Counted from the stretch's first letter, positions 7,132-16,025 are shown. The stretch is DNA of 42,532 bases from an uncultured Fretibacterium sp. (GCA_937900285.1 CALCEM010000031.1:1-42532); one strand, 5' to 3'. Notes: generated from the letters alone by a model not told the origin. A program made the numbers and translations.

Positions 7132-8508
7132 TTAATTATTCATGAATTTAAGCGCTTCAGATAAATTTTTAACTCGTATTAAATTTTCAAGTCCGAAATT
7201 ATTTTTATTATCACCTGATAATTTTTCCCGCGAGCTTATTACCGCGCTTTTAAATCCCAGCCGTGCAGCTTCCCTCAATCTCATTGAAATTCTTGTGACC
7301 GGTCTGACCTCACCAGCTAAACCGACTTCACCGAGCCAACAAGTTCCAGCAGGTAACGGAATATTTTTCAAAGCTGAAGCAATTGCTGCGCACGCCGGCA
7401 AATCTCCCGATGGGTCTTGAACGTTTAAGCCTCCAGCAATATTTATATATAAATCGTGATTGTTTGCAGGAATTCCGCAACGTCTATCAATTACGGCGGT
7501 CAATAACTGGAAGCGGTTTATTTCGATTCCTCGTGCTGTGCGTCTGGGATATGGAAAAATTGTGCGAGTCGCTAAAATTTGAAACTCAACGGCCAAAGGT
7601 GTATTACCTTCGAGGGCTATCGTCATCGCTACACCTGGCACAGCAGAATCATTTTTATTCCAATATAATCCGCTTTTATCGATTACCGGTTTTAAACCAT
7701 TTTCGGACATTTCAAAAATTCCTAACTCTTCAGTATTGCCGTAACGATTTTTTAAGGCGCGTAACATTCTGTAAGATGAATAACCCTCACCGGAAAAATT
7801 TAAAACTGTGTCGACCATATGTTCAAGCAACATCGGCCCGGCGATTTTTCCATCTTTTGTAATATGACCGATCATGACGGCAGGAATATTTTTTAATCTC
7901 GAAATATCAATAATTTTTTGCGCAACTGCTCTAATTTGATTAGGACTGCCCGGCCAGCCTGAATTATTATCTGCATTCATAGCTTGAACACTATCGAGAA
8001 CGAAAAATTTAAAATCATGCTCGTTTAAAATATTTAAAGCGTTTTCCAAATTTTGATCGCAGTATAAAAATAAATTTTCGGATAAAATTCCAATTCTTGA
8101 GGCTCTCATAGCTACTTGAGATTGAGCCTCTTCACCTGAAATATATAACACTGGAGAATTTAAATTTTTTGCGACGCTTCCGGCAGATTGCAATAACAGC
8201 GTAGATTTTCCGATGCCTGGCTGACCGCCGATTAAAACGACTGAACCGGAAACGAGACCTCCGCCCAAAACCCGATCAAATTCTGAAATACCTGTGCAAA
8301 TTCTTTCAGGTGCTTTAACATCAATTGCACGGGAAATATTTTTAACGGGATTAAAATTTTTTGTCGTGTTCGGATTCAAATTTGAATTAAAATTATTTTC
8401 CTGCACGGCTTCAAATGATCCCCATGAACCGCAGGCTGGACATTTTCCCGTTTTCGTAGTTGTTGTATATCCGCATTCGGAACAAGAATATTTAATTATA
8501 TTTTTCAT
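7132..8508 (-). CDS. radA: DNA repair protein RadA (Sms)
   Basis: A 458-residue RecA-like branch-migration helicase. It has the N-terminal zinc finger C9-C12-C23-C26, Walker A GGQPGIGKST (94-103), the RadA-specific KNRYG motif near residue 250, and a C-terminal Lon-protease-like domain of about 170 residues (GGLNVQDPSGDLPACAAIAS, GEVGLAGEVRPV). All family hallmarks are intact and length is normal. It processes recombination intermediates with RecA and is also used in natural transformation. No partner gene is adjacent, and no clear ribosome binding site is seen ahead of its ATG. Confidence 0.97.
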   Translation of the reverse strand: MKNIIKYSCSECGYTTTTKTGKCPACGSWGSFEAVQENNFNSNLNPNTTKNFNPVKNISRAIDVKAPERICTGISEFDRVLGGGLVSGSVVLIGGQPGIGKSTLLLQSAGSVAKNLNSPVLYISGEEAQSQVAMRASRIGILSENLFLYCDQNLENALNILNEHDFKFFVLDSVQAMNADNNSGWPGSPNQIRAVAQKIIDISRLKNIPAVMIGHITKDGKIAGPMLLEHMVDTVLNFSGEGYSSYRMLRALKNRYGNTEELGIFEMSENGLKPVIDKSGLYWNKNDSAVPGVAMTIALEGNTPLAVEFQILATRTIFPYPRRTARGIEINRFQLLTAVIDRRCGIPANNHDLYINIAGGLNVQDPSGDLPACAAIASALKNIPLPAGTCWLGEVGLAGEVRPVTRISMRLREAARLGFKSAVISSREKLSGDNKNNFGLENLIRVKNLSEALKFMNN

Positions 8509-8569
8509 GAAATAATTTTATAATATATTAATAATTAATTCATTCATTTAAGTAGGAGGAATTTTTTTT

Positions 8570-9229
8570 ATGCGTAATTTCAAATTTTTTGTTGCTGCAT
8601 TTTTAATTTTATGTGTATGCAGTTGTTCGTATGCTGATATTGGACCAGATGAATACATTGATGGAGAATATCACGTGAAAACCCCTGAACCTCGTGTAAT
8701 TAAAACAGATAAAGCAGGAAATTTTACGGAACTCGAAACAGCCGACGGATTAAAAATAATTTATATGGGAACATTTAGGACAAAAAAATCTAACACAGAA
8801 CAAGCCGGTGCAGATAACGATGATAATATATTTTCTGTTTTTATGGTTAAGTCTGATAAAGATACAGATTTAAAACTCGATATACGCGAAGGTGTCGACA
8901 CTAAAATAAATAAATTTAGGTGGCGCGAGGGTTCTGACTGGGGATATATTGCGGATGTCGGAACAAATTCTACACCGCAGGAAATTTTGGGAGATATTTG
9001 GATGCGCGTAACTTTTTGGCACACATATCCCAGAAAATTCGGCGAAACGAGATTAATAGGGCGTATAGGATTCGTGATAAACGACACTGAATTAAAATAT
9101 AAACGTATTCATTTGCAGAGCTGGGACAAGTGGCTTGAAGTTGAAAAGCAGGTCTTAAAACTCGAAGAAGATTTAGACGATGAAGATGAGAATGAATCCG
9201 ACTCAAATAACGTTAATGCGAAAAATTAA
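8570..9229 (+). CDS. Unrecognised exported protein, paralogue of the gene at 9755-10501
   Basis: A 219-residue protein with an N-terminal hydrophobic signal (to about residue 21, ending CSCSYA; the Cys cluster makes lipoprotein processing possible but the lipobox is imperfect). The mature part has no family I recognise. Its C-terminal region aligns by eye with the minus-strand protein at 9755-10501: a GTFR/GAFR motif, then FVM/VFM, a W..I..(T/S)..EI stretch, and RIHLQSWDKW against LQVHEFDEW. The last 25 residues are highly acidic (EEDLDDEDENESDSN). AGGAGG precedes the ATG by 10 bases, and a strong terminator follows directly, so it is a single-gene unit. Confidence 0.7.
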   Translation: MRNFKFFVAAFLILCVCSCSYADIGPDEYIDGEYHVKTPEPRVIKTDKAGNFTELETADGLKIIYMGTFRTKKSNTEQAGADNDDNIFSVFMVKSDKDTDLKLDIREGVDTKINKFRWREGSDWGYIADVGTNSTPQEILGDIWMRVTFWHTYPRKFGETRLIGRIGFVINDTELKYKRIHLQSWDKWLEVEKQVLKLEEDLDDEDENESDSNNVNAKN

Positions 9230-9237
9230 TTTTATTG

Positions 9238-9280
9238 CTCGTCCCCTTGAAACCTGAAATTTTTGGGGATGAGTTTTTTT
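9238..9280 (+). terminator. Intrinsic terminator after the 8570-9229 gene
   Basis: CTCGTCCCC (9238-9246) pairs with GGGGATGAG (9265-9273), nine base pairs, immediately followed by TTTTTTT. Confidence 0.92.
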
Positions 9281-9704
9281 ATTACGTATTAAGACAGCTT
9301 TAAAATTTCCCGTTCTAATTTCGAGACACGTATATTTAAAATCTCTCAACGGCAAAATAATTTTACCTGAATCACAAAATATTAAATTTGGAATGATCAG
9401 AATAGGTTTTGAATGCGTTGGAACTTTTGATATATATTACTCGCGAAGCATTTGGCATAACAACGGCACAATAATTTTTAAAGGAATCTGCAACATAGGA
9501 CACGGCTCTAAAATTTCAGTAAATATAATCGGCAATAACGTTTGGATATGTTGCAGAAATTCAATTTTAAAAGGCTCAAAAATTCCAGATGGTTGCGTGT
9601 TAGCTGCTGGAAGTTTAATTTTTCGTGTATTTAGTGAGAACAATTGCATTATTGGCGGAAATCCCTGTAAAATTTTAAAAAATAATATTTCATGGCGAAG
9701 CTAG
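9273..9704 (+). pseudogene. Decayed hexapeptide-repeat (capsule/LPS) acyltransferase
   Basis: One frame is open from 9273 to the stop at 9704, but the first ATG (9393) is internal: the sequence before it (KFPVLISRHVYLKSLNGKI, then NIKFGMIRIGF) already reads like the N-terminus of a surface-polysaccharide O-acyltransferase. After GTIIFKGICNIGHGSKISV the text jumps to IIGNNVWICCRNSILKGSKIP. Relatives, as I recall them, have about 45 residues of further beta-helix coils and the active-site His between these blocks, so an internal in-frame deletion is inferred. The 5' end abuts the preceding terminator and has no start or ribosome binding site. It ends with a normal GGNPCKILK tail. Probably non-functional. 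Confidence 0.7.
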
Positions 9705-9723
9705 CAAACGAGATAAATAAAAA

Positions 9724-9769
9724 AAATATAAAAATTTCCCTCCCGGATAAAAATTTAATTCGAGAGGGA
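9724..9769 (-). terminator. Intrinsic terminator of the 9755-10501 gene, overlapping its last codons
   Basis: On the minus strand the arm complementary to 9758-9769 (within the last codons before the stop) pairs with the complement of 9737-9748 (CCGGGAGGGA core) and is followed by AAATTTTTATATTTTTTTTA. The first arm lies inside the coding sequence. Confidence 0.8.
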
Positions 9770-10501
9770 TTTATAAAAATTATATGAATTTATTCCCAAA
9801 TGCTTTTTAATGCTGTTCCATTCGTCAAATTCATGAACCTGCAAATTCCTAAAATCAAATTTTTCATCGTTAAAATTAATTGTAGCTCTCGAAATAACCG
9901 GCAAATTTCCAGCCTTAGAAATATTTACGTTATAACAAAACATAACTTGAATAGGAATGCCCTCAATAATTTCACGGCTCGAAGTGTTCTCGCTACCTAT
10001 AATATTATACCAGTGATTATATCTGTTTCCCTTTGAATCAAAAATATTATTGCTGTTCAGTCGTATATATATATCTTCTTTCGGGGTCATTACGAAACAT
10101 AAAAAAATCTCATCAGTTCTGCGGCGTTTTTCATCAATTCCGCGAAATGCTCCGTAAAATTTTACGTTGATTTTATTATTATCGATGTTGAACTCTTTTA
10201 CACTGTTAATTTTTTGCGGTTCAGCTTTTGGTGCAACAACTTCAACTTCTTCAGGCTCATCTGAATTTATATTTATTTCGGGTTCTGCCTCCGCTTTTTT
10301 CTCAACTTGTCTCACGCTCGTAGGAAAATAATTTTTTAAACTTTCATCCACTGCCGGGCCTGTCTCCCTGTTTGAGTCATCATGGCCGACCTCATCAAAA
10401 TACGCTTCAATGCTTCCGGGATATGCCGCAAAACTTCCGGACGCAAACATAACGCAAATTAAAACGCTAATAAATCCTAAAATTAAAAATCTTCTCGACA
10501 T
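9755..10501 (-). CDS. Unrecognised exported protein, paralogue of the gene at 8570-9229
   Basis: 248 residues from the ATG at 10501, chosen over an upstream in-frame ATG at 10624 because GGAGG lies 11 bases before it and translation then begins with a proper signal peptide (MSRRFLILGFISVLICVMF, cleavage likely after SFA). A low-complexity acidic linker (about 50-90, with EAEPEININSDEPEEVEVV) precedes a C-terminal domain that shares a pattern with the 8570-9229 product: GAFR, FLCFVM, HWYNIIGSENTSSREIIEGI, then FDFRNLQVHEFDEW. I do not recognise the family. It is a single gene between the rubredoxin terminator and its own terminator. Confidence 0.7.
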   Translation of the reverse strand: MSRRFLILGFISVLICVMFASGSFAAYPGSIEAYFDEVGHDDSNRETGPAVDESLKNYFPTSVRQVEKKAEAEPEININSDEPEEVEVVAPKAEPQKINSVKEFNIDNNKINVKFYGAFRGIDEKRRRTDEIFLCFVMTPKEDIYIRLNSNNIFDSKGNRYNHWYNIIGSENTSSREIIEGIPIQVMFCYNVNISKAGNLPVISRATINFNDEKFDFRNLQVHEFDEWNSIKKHLGINSYNFYKSLSN

Positions 10502-10547
10502 TTTTAAAAATTCCTCCCTGTAAAAAAAATTTCGTATATTATATAAA

Positions 10548-10612
10548 AATATAAAAAATATAAAAAACTCGTCCAGCTTAATTTTAATTAATAAATTAAA
10601 AACAGAACGAGC
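10548..10612 (-). terminator. Intrinsic terminator after rubredoxin
   Basis: On the minus strand CTCGTTC (complement of 10605-10611) pairs with GGACGAG (complement of 10568-10574) across a long AT-rich loop, followed by a run of T residues (TTTTTTATATTTTTTATA). Confidence 0.7.
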
Positions 10613-10657
10613 ATTTTTATTCAAATTTCAACACATAAATAAAAATTTAAAATTATT

Positions 10658-10816
10658 TTATTGCGCCTCAAACATGTCCTTGCCAACTCCGCATAAAGGA
10701 CACACCCAATCATCCGGAATATCCTCAAATTTCGTCCCCGCCGCAATTCCGCTGTCCGGATCGCCAACTTCAGGATCGTAAACATATCCGCATACAGTGC
10801 AAACATATTTTGTCAT
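10658..10816 (-). CDS. Rubredoxin
   Basis: A 52-residue protein, MTKYVCTVCGYVYDPEVGDP at the N-terminus. The FeS4 site is formed by C6, C9, C39 and C42 (CTVCGY and CPLCGV), with the aromatic core W37 in DDWVCP. Length and motifs are those of a type I rubredoxin. AGGAGGGGAGA lies just upstream of the ATG. It is the natural electron donor for the desulfoferrodoxin at 5632-5997, and also for rubrerythrin-type peroxidases. It is a stand-alone gene 63 bases after the MATE fusion gene. Confidence 0.97.
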   Translation of the reverse strand: MTKYVCTVCGYVYDPEVGDPDSGIAAGTKFEDIPDDWVCPLCGVGKDMFEAQ

Positions 10817-10879
10817 CGCTTTATCTCCCCTCCTAAAAAACTCCGGCGATTATAACATATTTAAATTTAAAATATTTAT

Positions 10880-12631
10880 TTAAACCGTGATTATTATCGT
10901 ATTAGTGTTAAGCACATGAACATATTTTACATCTTTTGCGCTCTGCATAACTAATTTAATCCCGATCCCCTTTTCTGGCGGTGAATCCATTATCTTTAAT
11001 GCACGCTCTTTCACGTTGAACGTTCCGCAATCATCACGCAACCTAAAAATTAAATTTCCGTCATTTCTTTCATAAATTATTCTCGCGCTCATTTCGTGTT
11101 TTTTGCCGTCTGAAAATCCGTGCTTTATTACGTTCATTCCCATTTCTTCAACACATAACGCAAATATATACGCCCGTTCAAGATCAATATTATGAGCTTC
11201 ACAAAATTCGTTTATTGATGACGATAAAAATATTATTTCCTCTTCATTTTTGGGCGATAATTCTAACTCGTCATTTTTATCATACGAGAAATTTTTTTCA
11301 AGCCCGTAAAGATCCATAAATTTTTTTATTACACTTTTATTTTTGAGGCTTATAAATATTAATTCTAGCATCACCAGCAAAAACGAAGCTCCAGGAATCG
11401 CAAACCATATCCCGTTAACTCCAAATAAATAACCAAATATGAAAGTCGCCGAAACTATCAATAAAAATTTATTCAAAAACGTGAAAATATGAACAAATTT
11501 AAAATTATCCGTAACCTGTTGAATGTTTATTAAACTTTCTCCGCACGCTTGAACCGGCAATGATATTGCAAAAGCACGTAAAACATCTATCGCCATGTTT
11601 AAAACTTCATCGGAATCTTTTATATAAAATCCTGCTATTTCCGGAGCAAATATAAATATTAAAACCGCAATCGGCAAAATGAAATATAAAATATTCTTGA
11701 ACGCAGTTTTTATTAATTCATCTAATGCTGTTTCATCGCGTTCACTGAAAAATACTCCGCCCAATAATAAAATCGCGCTCGCTATAGAAGCCCCTATTAC
11801 TTCGACAACATCACTAAAATTCCCCTGAACAGAATACGCAGCTAATGCAGAACTCGAACCGACATATAATATAAATCTGTTTATTAGCAATGGCCTTAAA
11901 GTATTTGAAAAATTTTTTGTTAATCTCGGTGCACCGCCGGAAAATATTTTTATCAGTTCTTTAAAATTTATTATTTCGAGCCTTAATTTAAACATCGAAT
12001 CCTTTTTAAAAAAATGAGTAAGCATTAATATCATCGCTAAATAATTCGCTATCGACGTTGCTAAACCCATCCCGAATAATCCGCCGTAAAATACATAACC
12101 GTTCAGCAAATCCAAAATAATATTTGATATTGCCATCAACGAAACACCGTAACTCACAAGTTTTCCATTGCTGTCCATTTGTAAAACAGCTGACAAAATC
12201 GGAACGGCTATTAATGCAGGCAATCCAATTAAATCACCGATTAAATATTTTTTTGCACCTTCATATAAATTTGTGCCCTTTACGCCCCCGAAAAATTCCG
12301 CTAAATTTCCAGCGTAAATAATTCCAAATATCGCTAATATAATCGTTAACAACATCCATAAAGGGAATATAAATCCAAAAATTTTTTGCGCGTTGTTAAT
12401 ATCGCCTTTGCCCAAATAATTTAAACATCTGTTCTGCATTCCAACCGCAATTAATCCCCATAACGCTCCAACAATGCTATATAACGGCACACATAATCCC
12501 ATCGCTGCCATCGCTTCACTTCCTAAAGTCCTGGCGACAATTATTCCGTCTATGGCATTCGACAAACAAATAGCTATTTCAGTGAATACATATACAACAA
12601 ATGAATCCATAAATAATTTTTTAGTGAGCAT
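10880..12631 (-). CDS. MATE-type transporter fused to an RsbW-like ATPase domain
   Basis: A 583-residue fusion. Residues 1 to about 450 form a MATE (multidrug/toxin extrusion) membrane protein of about 12 helices with the opening SNAIDGIIVARTLGSEAMAAMG typical of the family. Residues 457-583 form a GHKL/HATPase domain of the SpoIIAB/RsbW anti-sigma type: N-box VEEMGMNVIKHGF with E495, E496 and N500, G1 box RDDCGTF (about 532-538) and G2 box KGIGIKLV. The ATP-binding residues look intact. The gene starts 9 bases after the PP2C gene upstream, and a STAS gene starts that operon, so the ATPase domain is probably a partner of the STAS and phosphatase products. Inference: a transporter regulated by, or itself regulating, partner switching. 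Confidence 0.85.
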   Translation of the reverse strand: MLTKKLFMDSFVVYVFTEIAICLSNAIDGIIVARTLGSEAMAAMGLCVPLYSIVGALWGLIAVGMQNRCLNYLGKGDINNAQKIFGFIFPLWMLLTIILAIFGIIYAGNLAEFFGGVKGTNLYEGAKKYLIGDLIGLPALIAVPILSAVLQMDSNGKLVSYGVSLMAISNIILDLLNGYVFYGGLFGMGLATSIANYLAMILMLTHFFKKDSMFKLRLEIINFKELIKIFSGGAPRLTKNFSNTLRPLLINRFILYVGSSSALAAYSVQGNFSDVVEVIGASIASAILLLGGVFFSERDETALDELIKTAFKNILYFILPIAVLIFIFAPEIAGFYIKDSDEVLNMAIDVLRAFAISLPVQACGESLINIQQVTDNFKFVHIFTFLNKFLLIVSATFIFGYLFGVNGIWFAIPGASFLLVMLELIFISLKNKSVIKKFMDLYGLEKNFSYDKNDELELSPKNEEEIIFLSSSINEFCEAHNIDLERAYIFALCVEEMGMNVIKHGFSDGKKHEMSARIIYERNDGNLIFRLRDDCGTFNVKERALKIMDSPPEKGIGIKLVMQSAKDVKYVHVLNTNTIIITV

Positions 12632-12640
12632 TTTTTTTAT

Positions 12641-14119
12641 TTATTTAATCGCTTTCCTGAGAGTTAAAATATTTCTATTTCCGTCATGTTCGTAAGCTAT
12701 ATGATCAACGATACTTTTTGTAAGTCTCAAGCCTAAACCGTTTTTTATTTTAAATGTTTCGATCGGATTAAATTTTATTCCGCTGTCAATAAATTTTATT
12801 TCAATATCAGAATTATTATTTTGCACGACTTTAATTTTTACTTTCCCGTATTGCATTGGATAGGCGTAACTGCAAATATTTTTAAAAATTTCTTCGCAAG
12901 CCAGATTTATAAATTTAGCGCTCTTTTCTGAACATTGATATTCTTTAAATTTACGCTCCAAAAATTTATTAATTCTGTCCAAATTACTAATATCAGCTTT
13001 AATTTCAATTTCATCGCGATTCGCAAAATATTTAAAACACATCATCGTGATGTCATCAAATTGCGGGGTCTTCTTTGCAAAAATATTTATTTCGGCCTCA
13101 ACTGATTTTAAAATCTCTTCCGCACTCTCATCATAATAAGTGTTAAGAGCTTTCAACATTCTATTTTCTCCAAATAATTCCTCGTTTAAATTTATTGCTT
13201 CAGTAACTCCATCAGTATATAAATAAATGCTGTCGCCGGGATTTAATTTAAATTCATAATTCGTAAAATCCAAATCCGAAATTATTCCTAATGCTGGATC
13301 GTTATCAGTTTCAATTAATTTAAATTCTCCGTCGTGTTCTATTGCTGGAAATTCATGGCCGGCGTTACAGTATATTACGTTGCCTGTAGAAATTTCGACT
13401 ATTCCGAGATAGACTGTCACGAAAAATTTAGATTCATTGCTGCCGCATAACTGGTTATTTACATCGTGTAAAATTTGCGCTGGATCATGTTCACCGTTCT
13501 TTGTCATTTGAGCGCGGTTCTTTATTAAAGTTTTAGCGACCACCATGAATAACGCAGCAGGCACACCCTTCCCTGAAACATCAGCCATAACCAAAGCAAT
13601 ATGATCAGCATCTACAAAAAAGAAATCGTAAAAATCCCCGCCGACTTCTTTAGCTGGAAGCATCTCCGCATTAATATCAAATTCGTCTCTATTTGGGAAC
13701 GTTTTTATTTTTGGCAACATGTCGCTTTGAATTTTTGCGGCGATGTCTAATTCTGCATTTACGTTTAAATTTTGCTCTACAGATTTCCCGAAATCCTGCA
13801 TATATTCATTAAGAGTTACGGCCATGCTGTTAAAATTTTTTGCGAGTTCTCCTATTTCGTCGTTATTATAAATTTTTGCTTTGTGATCAAGTTCGAAATT
13901 AATTATTTTATTTGAGTCCTCGTTTAATTTTAATATTGGGCGGGTGATTTTTCGTGAAAGGATGTCAGCCAAAATAAAAATTATTATCATCACTGCACAA
14001 AACGAAAAAATTAAATTTAAACCTGTTCCGGGCAGAATAAAAAATATAATACAATACGACAAAACCGCAGATAATAATCCTACGCTTAAAAATGCAATTA
14101 ATAATTTTTTCCTGAACAT
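12641..14119 (-). CDS. Membrane SpoIIE-type PP2C phosphatase with HAMP and RsbW-like ATPase domains
   Basis: 492 residues: two N-terminal membrane helices (about 5-55), HAMP (about 52-108, with NNDEIGELAKNFNSM), a PP2C/SpoIIE phosphatase domain (about 125-365) with metal-binding Asp residues in GGDFYD (D162), MADVSGKG (D180), YTDGV (D303) and DDITM (D355/D356), and a C-terminal HATPase domain (about 370-492) with N-box CEEIFKNI (E409, E410, N414) and GLGL (461-464). It should dephosphorylate STAS antagonists, while its own C-terminal domain could rephosphorylate them. It lies 21 bases after the STAS gene and just before the MATE-ATPase fusion. The extracytoplasmic loop is only a few residues, so sensing is probably within the membrane. 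Confidence 0.92.
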   Translation of the reverse strand: MFRKKLLIAFLSVGLLSAVLSYCIIFFILPGTGLNLIFSFCAVMIIIFILADILSRKITRPILKLNEDSNKIINFELDHKAKIYNNDEIGELAKNFNSMAVTLNEYMQDFGKSVEQNLNVNAELDIAAKIQSDMLPKIKTFPNRDEFDINAEMLPAKEVGGDFYDFFFVDADHIALVMADVSGKGVPAALFMVVAKTLIKNRAQMTKNGEHDPAQILHDVNNQLCGSNESKFFVTVYLGIVEISTGNVIYCNAGHEFPAIEHDGEFKLIETDNDPALGIISDLDFTNYEFKLNPGDSIYLYTDGVTEAINLNEELFGENRMLKALNTYYDESAEEILKSVEAEINIFAKKTPQFDDITMMCFKYFANRDEIEIKADISNLDRINKFLERKFKEYQCSEKSAKFINLACEEIFKNICSYAYPMQYGKVKIKVVQNNNSDIEIKFIDSGIKFNPIETFKIKNGLGLRLTKSIVDHIAYEHDGNRNILTLRKAIK

Positions 14120-14140
14120 TTATTTTATTTATTATTTTAT

Positions 14141-14449
14141 TTATTCTATGTTTAAAAATTTTGTGAAGCCGGTAATTTTCAAGACTGCCATAACTTCTTT
14201 GCGAACATTTTTAATTTTCATGCCTCCTGTTTTTTTCATTTCGGACTGATATTTGAGCAGCACGCGTAAACCGCTGGATGAAATATATTTTAATTCTGTC
14301 ATATCGAATATTAAATTTTTAATTCCCTGAATATTTTCCGTTAATTTTTCATCGAGTTCCGGCGAGGTCAGCGTGTCCAAACGTCCCGCGAGTAAAACAT
14401 TTAATTCGGAATTTTCTGCGTTTAGATTCATATTAATATCAAGAGCCAT
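14141..14449 (-). CDS. STAS-domain anti-sigma factor antagonist (SpoIIAA/RsbV-like)
   Basis: A 102-residue single-domain STAS protein. The phospho-acceptor loop KYISSSGLRVLL is intact (likely acceptor S58, by alignment with Ser58 of SpoIIAA). Known relatives bind an RsbW-type kinase when unphosphorylated and are reset by a PP2C phosphatase; both activities are encoded directly downstream. AGGAGG lies 14 bases before the ATG. A TATAAT-like -10 at 14500-14505 (complement) suggests the promoter of this three-gene operon. No sigma factor is nearby, so the output could be an enzyme or transporter rather than transcription. Confidence 0.93.
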   Translation of the reverse strand: MALDINMNLNAENSELNVLLAGRLDTLTSPELDEKLTENIQGIKNLIFDMTELKYISSSGLRVLLKYQSEMKKTGGMKIKNVRKEVMAVLKITGFTKFLNIE

Positions 14450-14499
14450 AAATTTAAATTAATCCTCCTGCTGAAAAATTTTTTATATTTGATTTATGT

Positions 14500-14505
14500 A
14501 TTATA
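14500..14505 (-). promoter_or_regulatory. Putative -10 box for the STAS-PP2C-MATE operon
   Basis: TATAAT on the minus strand, about 50 bases upstream of the STAS start and just downstream of the preceding terminator. No convincing -35 is seen; it would fall inside the terminator hairpin. Confidence 0.3.
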
Positions 14506-14521
14506 TTCTAAGCCGCAACAT

Positions 14522-14560
14522 AAAAAAGCCCGTTCAGCATAATTTTATTTTGAACGAGCC
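14522..14560 (-). terminator. Intrinsic terminator after the NSS transporter
   Basis: GGCTCGTTCA (complement of 14551-14560) pairs with TGAACGGGCT (complement of 14527-14536) with G-T pairs, followed by TTTTTT. Confidence 0.85.
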
Positions 14561-14590
14561 TTATATTTTTATTTTTAAGTTTATGAATTA

Positions 14591-15973
14591 CTAAAAAAAT
14601 TTCTCGACGTAACCTGCAACCAGAATTATTAATATTATTACCGGAACTACATACGTTAAATATGATCTTAAAAATTTCGGGAATTTCAATCCGTATCCTT
14701 CGTCAGCTTCCTTTATAAAATTGTCCCAGCCCCAGCCGTAACGACTAACGCAAAATAATAAATATATTATTGAACCGATCGGCAATAAATTATTACTTAA
14801 AATAAAATCTTCGAGATCGAGAACCATCGAACCAGCTCCAAACGGCTGAAAACCTGACCAAACATTAAAGCCCAATGCGCACGGAATCGATAAAATAAAT
14901 ACGCTTATTCCCATTATTACGGCCGAAATCTTACGAGTTAAATTAAATCTGTCCATTAAGCACGCCACGAGATTTTCAAATACTGCTATTACCGTCGAAA
15001 GCGCAGCAAAACTCATAAACGTAAAAAATAATGTCCCCCAAATTTGTCCGGCTGGCATAAAATTAAACATGTTCGGCAGTGTAACAAAAATTAATCCCGG
15101 ACCAGCTCCCGGATTTATTCCGAACGCAAAACACGCCGGGAAAATTATTAAACCTGCGCATAATGCTACAAGCGTATCGAGTCCAGTTATTATTAAACTT
15201 TCACCGAACAGCGATTTATCTTTATTTATGTAACTTCCAAATATTGCCATTGATCCTATTCCGATGCTCAACGTAAAAAATGATTGTCCTAACGCCGCAT
15301 AAATTACGTTCCATGTTCCGGATTCCGCAAGTTTTTTAAAATCGGGCTGCAAATAAAATTTTAATCCGTCCTCTGCTCCGTCAAGTGTTACTGATCTTAT
15401 TGCGAGCGTTATCATAATTATTAATAATCCGCTCATCATAATTTTTGTAACCTTTTCGACTCCTCCGCGAAGTCCTGAGAAGCAAACTGCAAAACCAATT
15501 ATGACCGCCAATAACATCCATAAAATCATCTCGATCGGACTCGATAAAAGCGAATTAAAAAAATTTCCGACGGCTTCCTGATTTATTCCGGATAAATTTC
15601 CCATTAACGAATAAAACGTATATGCAAGCATCCAGCCGGTTACAACTGTATAAAACATCATTAAAATATAATTTCCAGCCCAGCCTATATAACCCCATAA
15701 GCTCCATATTTTATTTTCTGGTTTTAAAACAGCAAAAGACTGCGACATACTTTTTTTAGAAGCTCTGCCGACCGCGAATTCCATTACCATTATGGGCATT
15801 GCAAATACAAATAAAAACAATATATAAATTAATACGAACGCCGCACCGCCGTATTTACCCGTTATAAATGGAAATCTCCAGACATTGCCCAAACCTATTG
15901 CACAACCGGCAGATAAAAATATAAATCCTAATCGGCTCGCAAATGTTTCACGAGAATTTTTTTCTTCCTGCAT
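14591..15973 (-). CDS. Sodium-dependent transporter, NSS (SNF) family
   Basis: A 460-residue membrane protein of the neurotransmitter:sodium symporter family, probably importing an amino acid with Na+. The first transmembrane helix has the hallmark SRLGFIFLSAGCAIGLGNVWRFP (sodium and substrate site, GLGNVWRFP core), followed by TGKYGGAAFVLIY. Eleven to twelve hydrophobic helices are visible, and the length is that of the shorter 11-12 helix bacterial members such as MhsT/TnaT. AGGAGG lies 13 bases before the ATG. It is flanked by the pgi terminator upstream and its own terminator downstream, so it is transcribed alone. The substrate cannot be told from sequence alone. Confidence 0.95.
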   Translation of the reverse strand: MQEEKNSRETFASRLGFIFLSAGCAIGLGNVWRFPFITGKYGGAAFVLIYILFLFVFAMPIMVMEFAVGRASKKSMSQSFAVLKPENKIWSLWGYIGWAGNYILMMFYTVVTGWMLAYTFYSLMGNLSGINQEAVGNFFNSLLSSPIEMILWMLLAVIIGFAVCFSGLRGGVEKVTKIMMSGLLIIMITLAIRSVTLDGAEDGLKFYLQPDFKKLAESGTWNVIYAALGQSFFTLSIGIGSMAIFGSYINKDKSLFGESLIITGLDTLVALCAGLIIFPACFAFGINPGAGPGLIFVTLPNMFNFMPAGQIWGTLFFTFMSFAALSTVIAVFENLVACLMDRFNLTRKISAVIMGISVFILSIPCALGFNVWSGFQPFGAGSMVLDLEDFILSNNLLPIGSIIYLLFCVSRYGWGWDNFIKEADEGYGLKFPKFLRSYLTYVVPVIILIILVAGYVEKFF

Positions 15974-16025
15974 TATAAAAAACTTGCCTCCTTGAATTTT
16001 AAAAATTATCTGAAAATTATATCAG

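Noticed and set aside
9393..9704. Intact 103-residue acetyltransferase starting at 9393
   Set aside because: Family-like sequence continues in frame upstream of this ATG, and the central coils with the active-site His are missing; a remnant fits better.
10621..10806. 61-residue minus-strand frame over the rubredoxin region
   Set aside because: It is a shifted frame over the rubredoxin gene (10658-10816), which has all four Cys ligands and a strong ribosome binding site.
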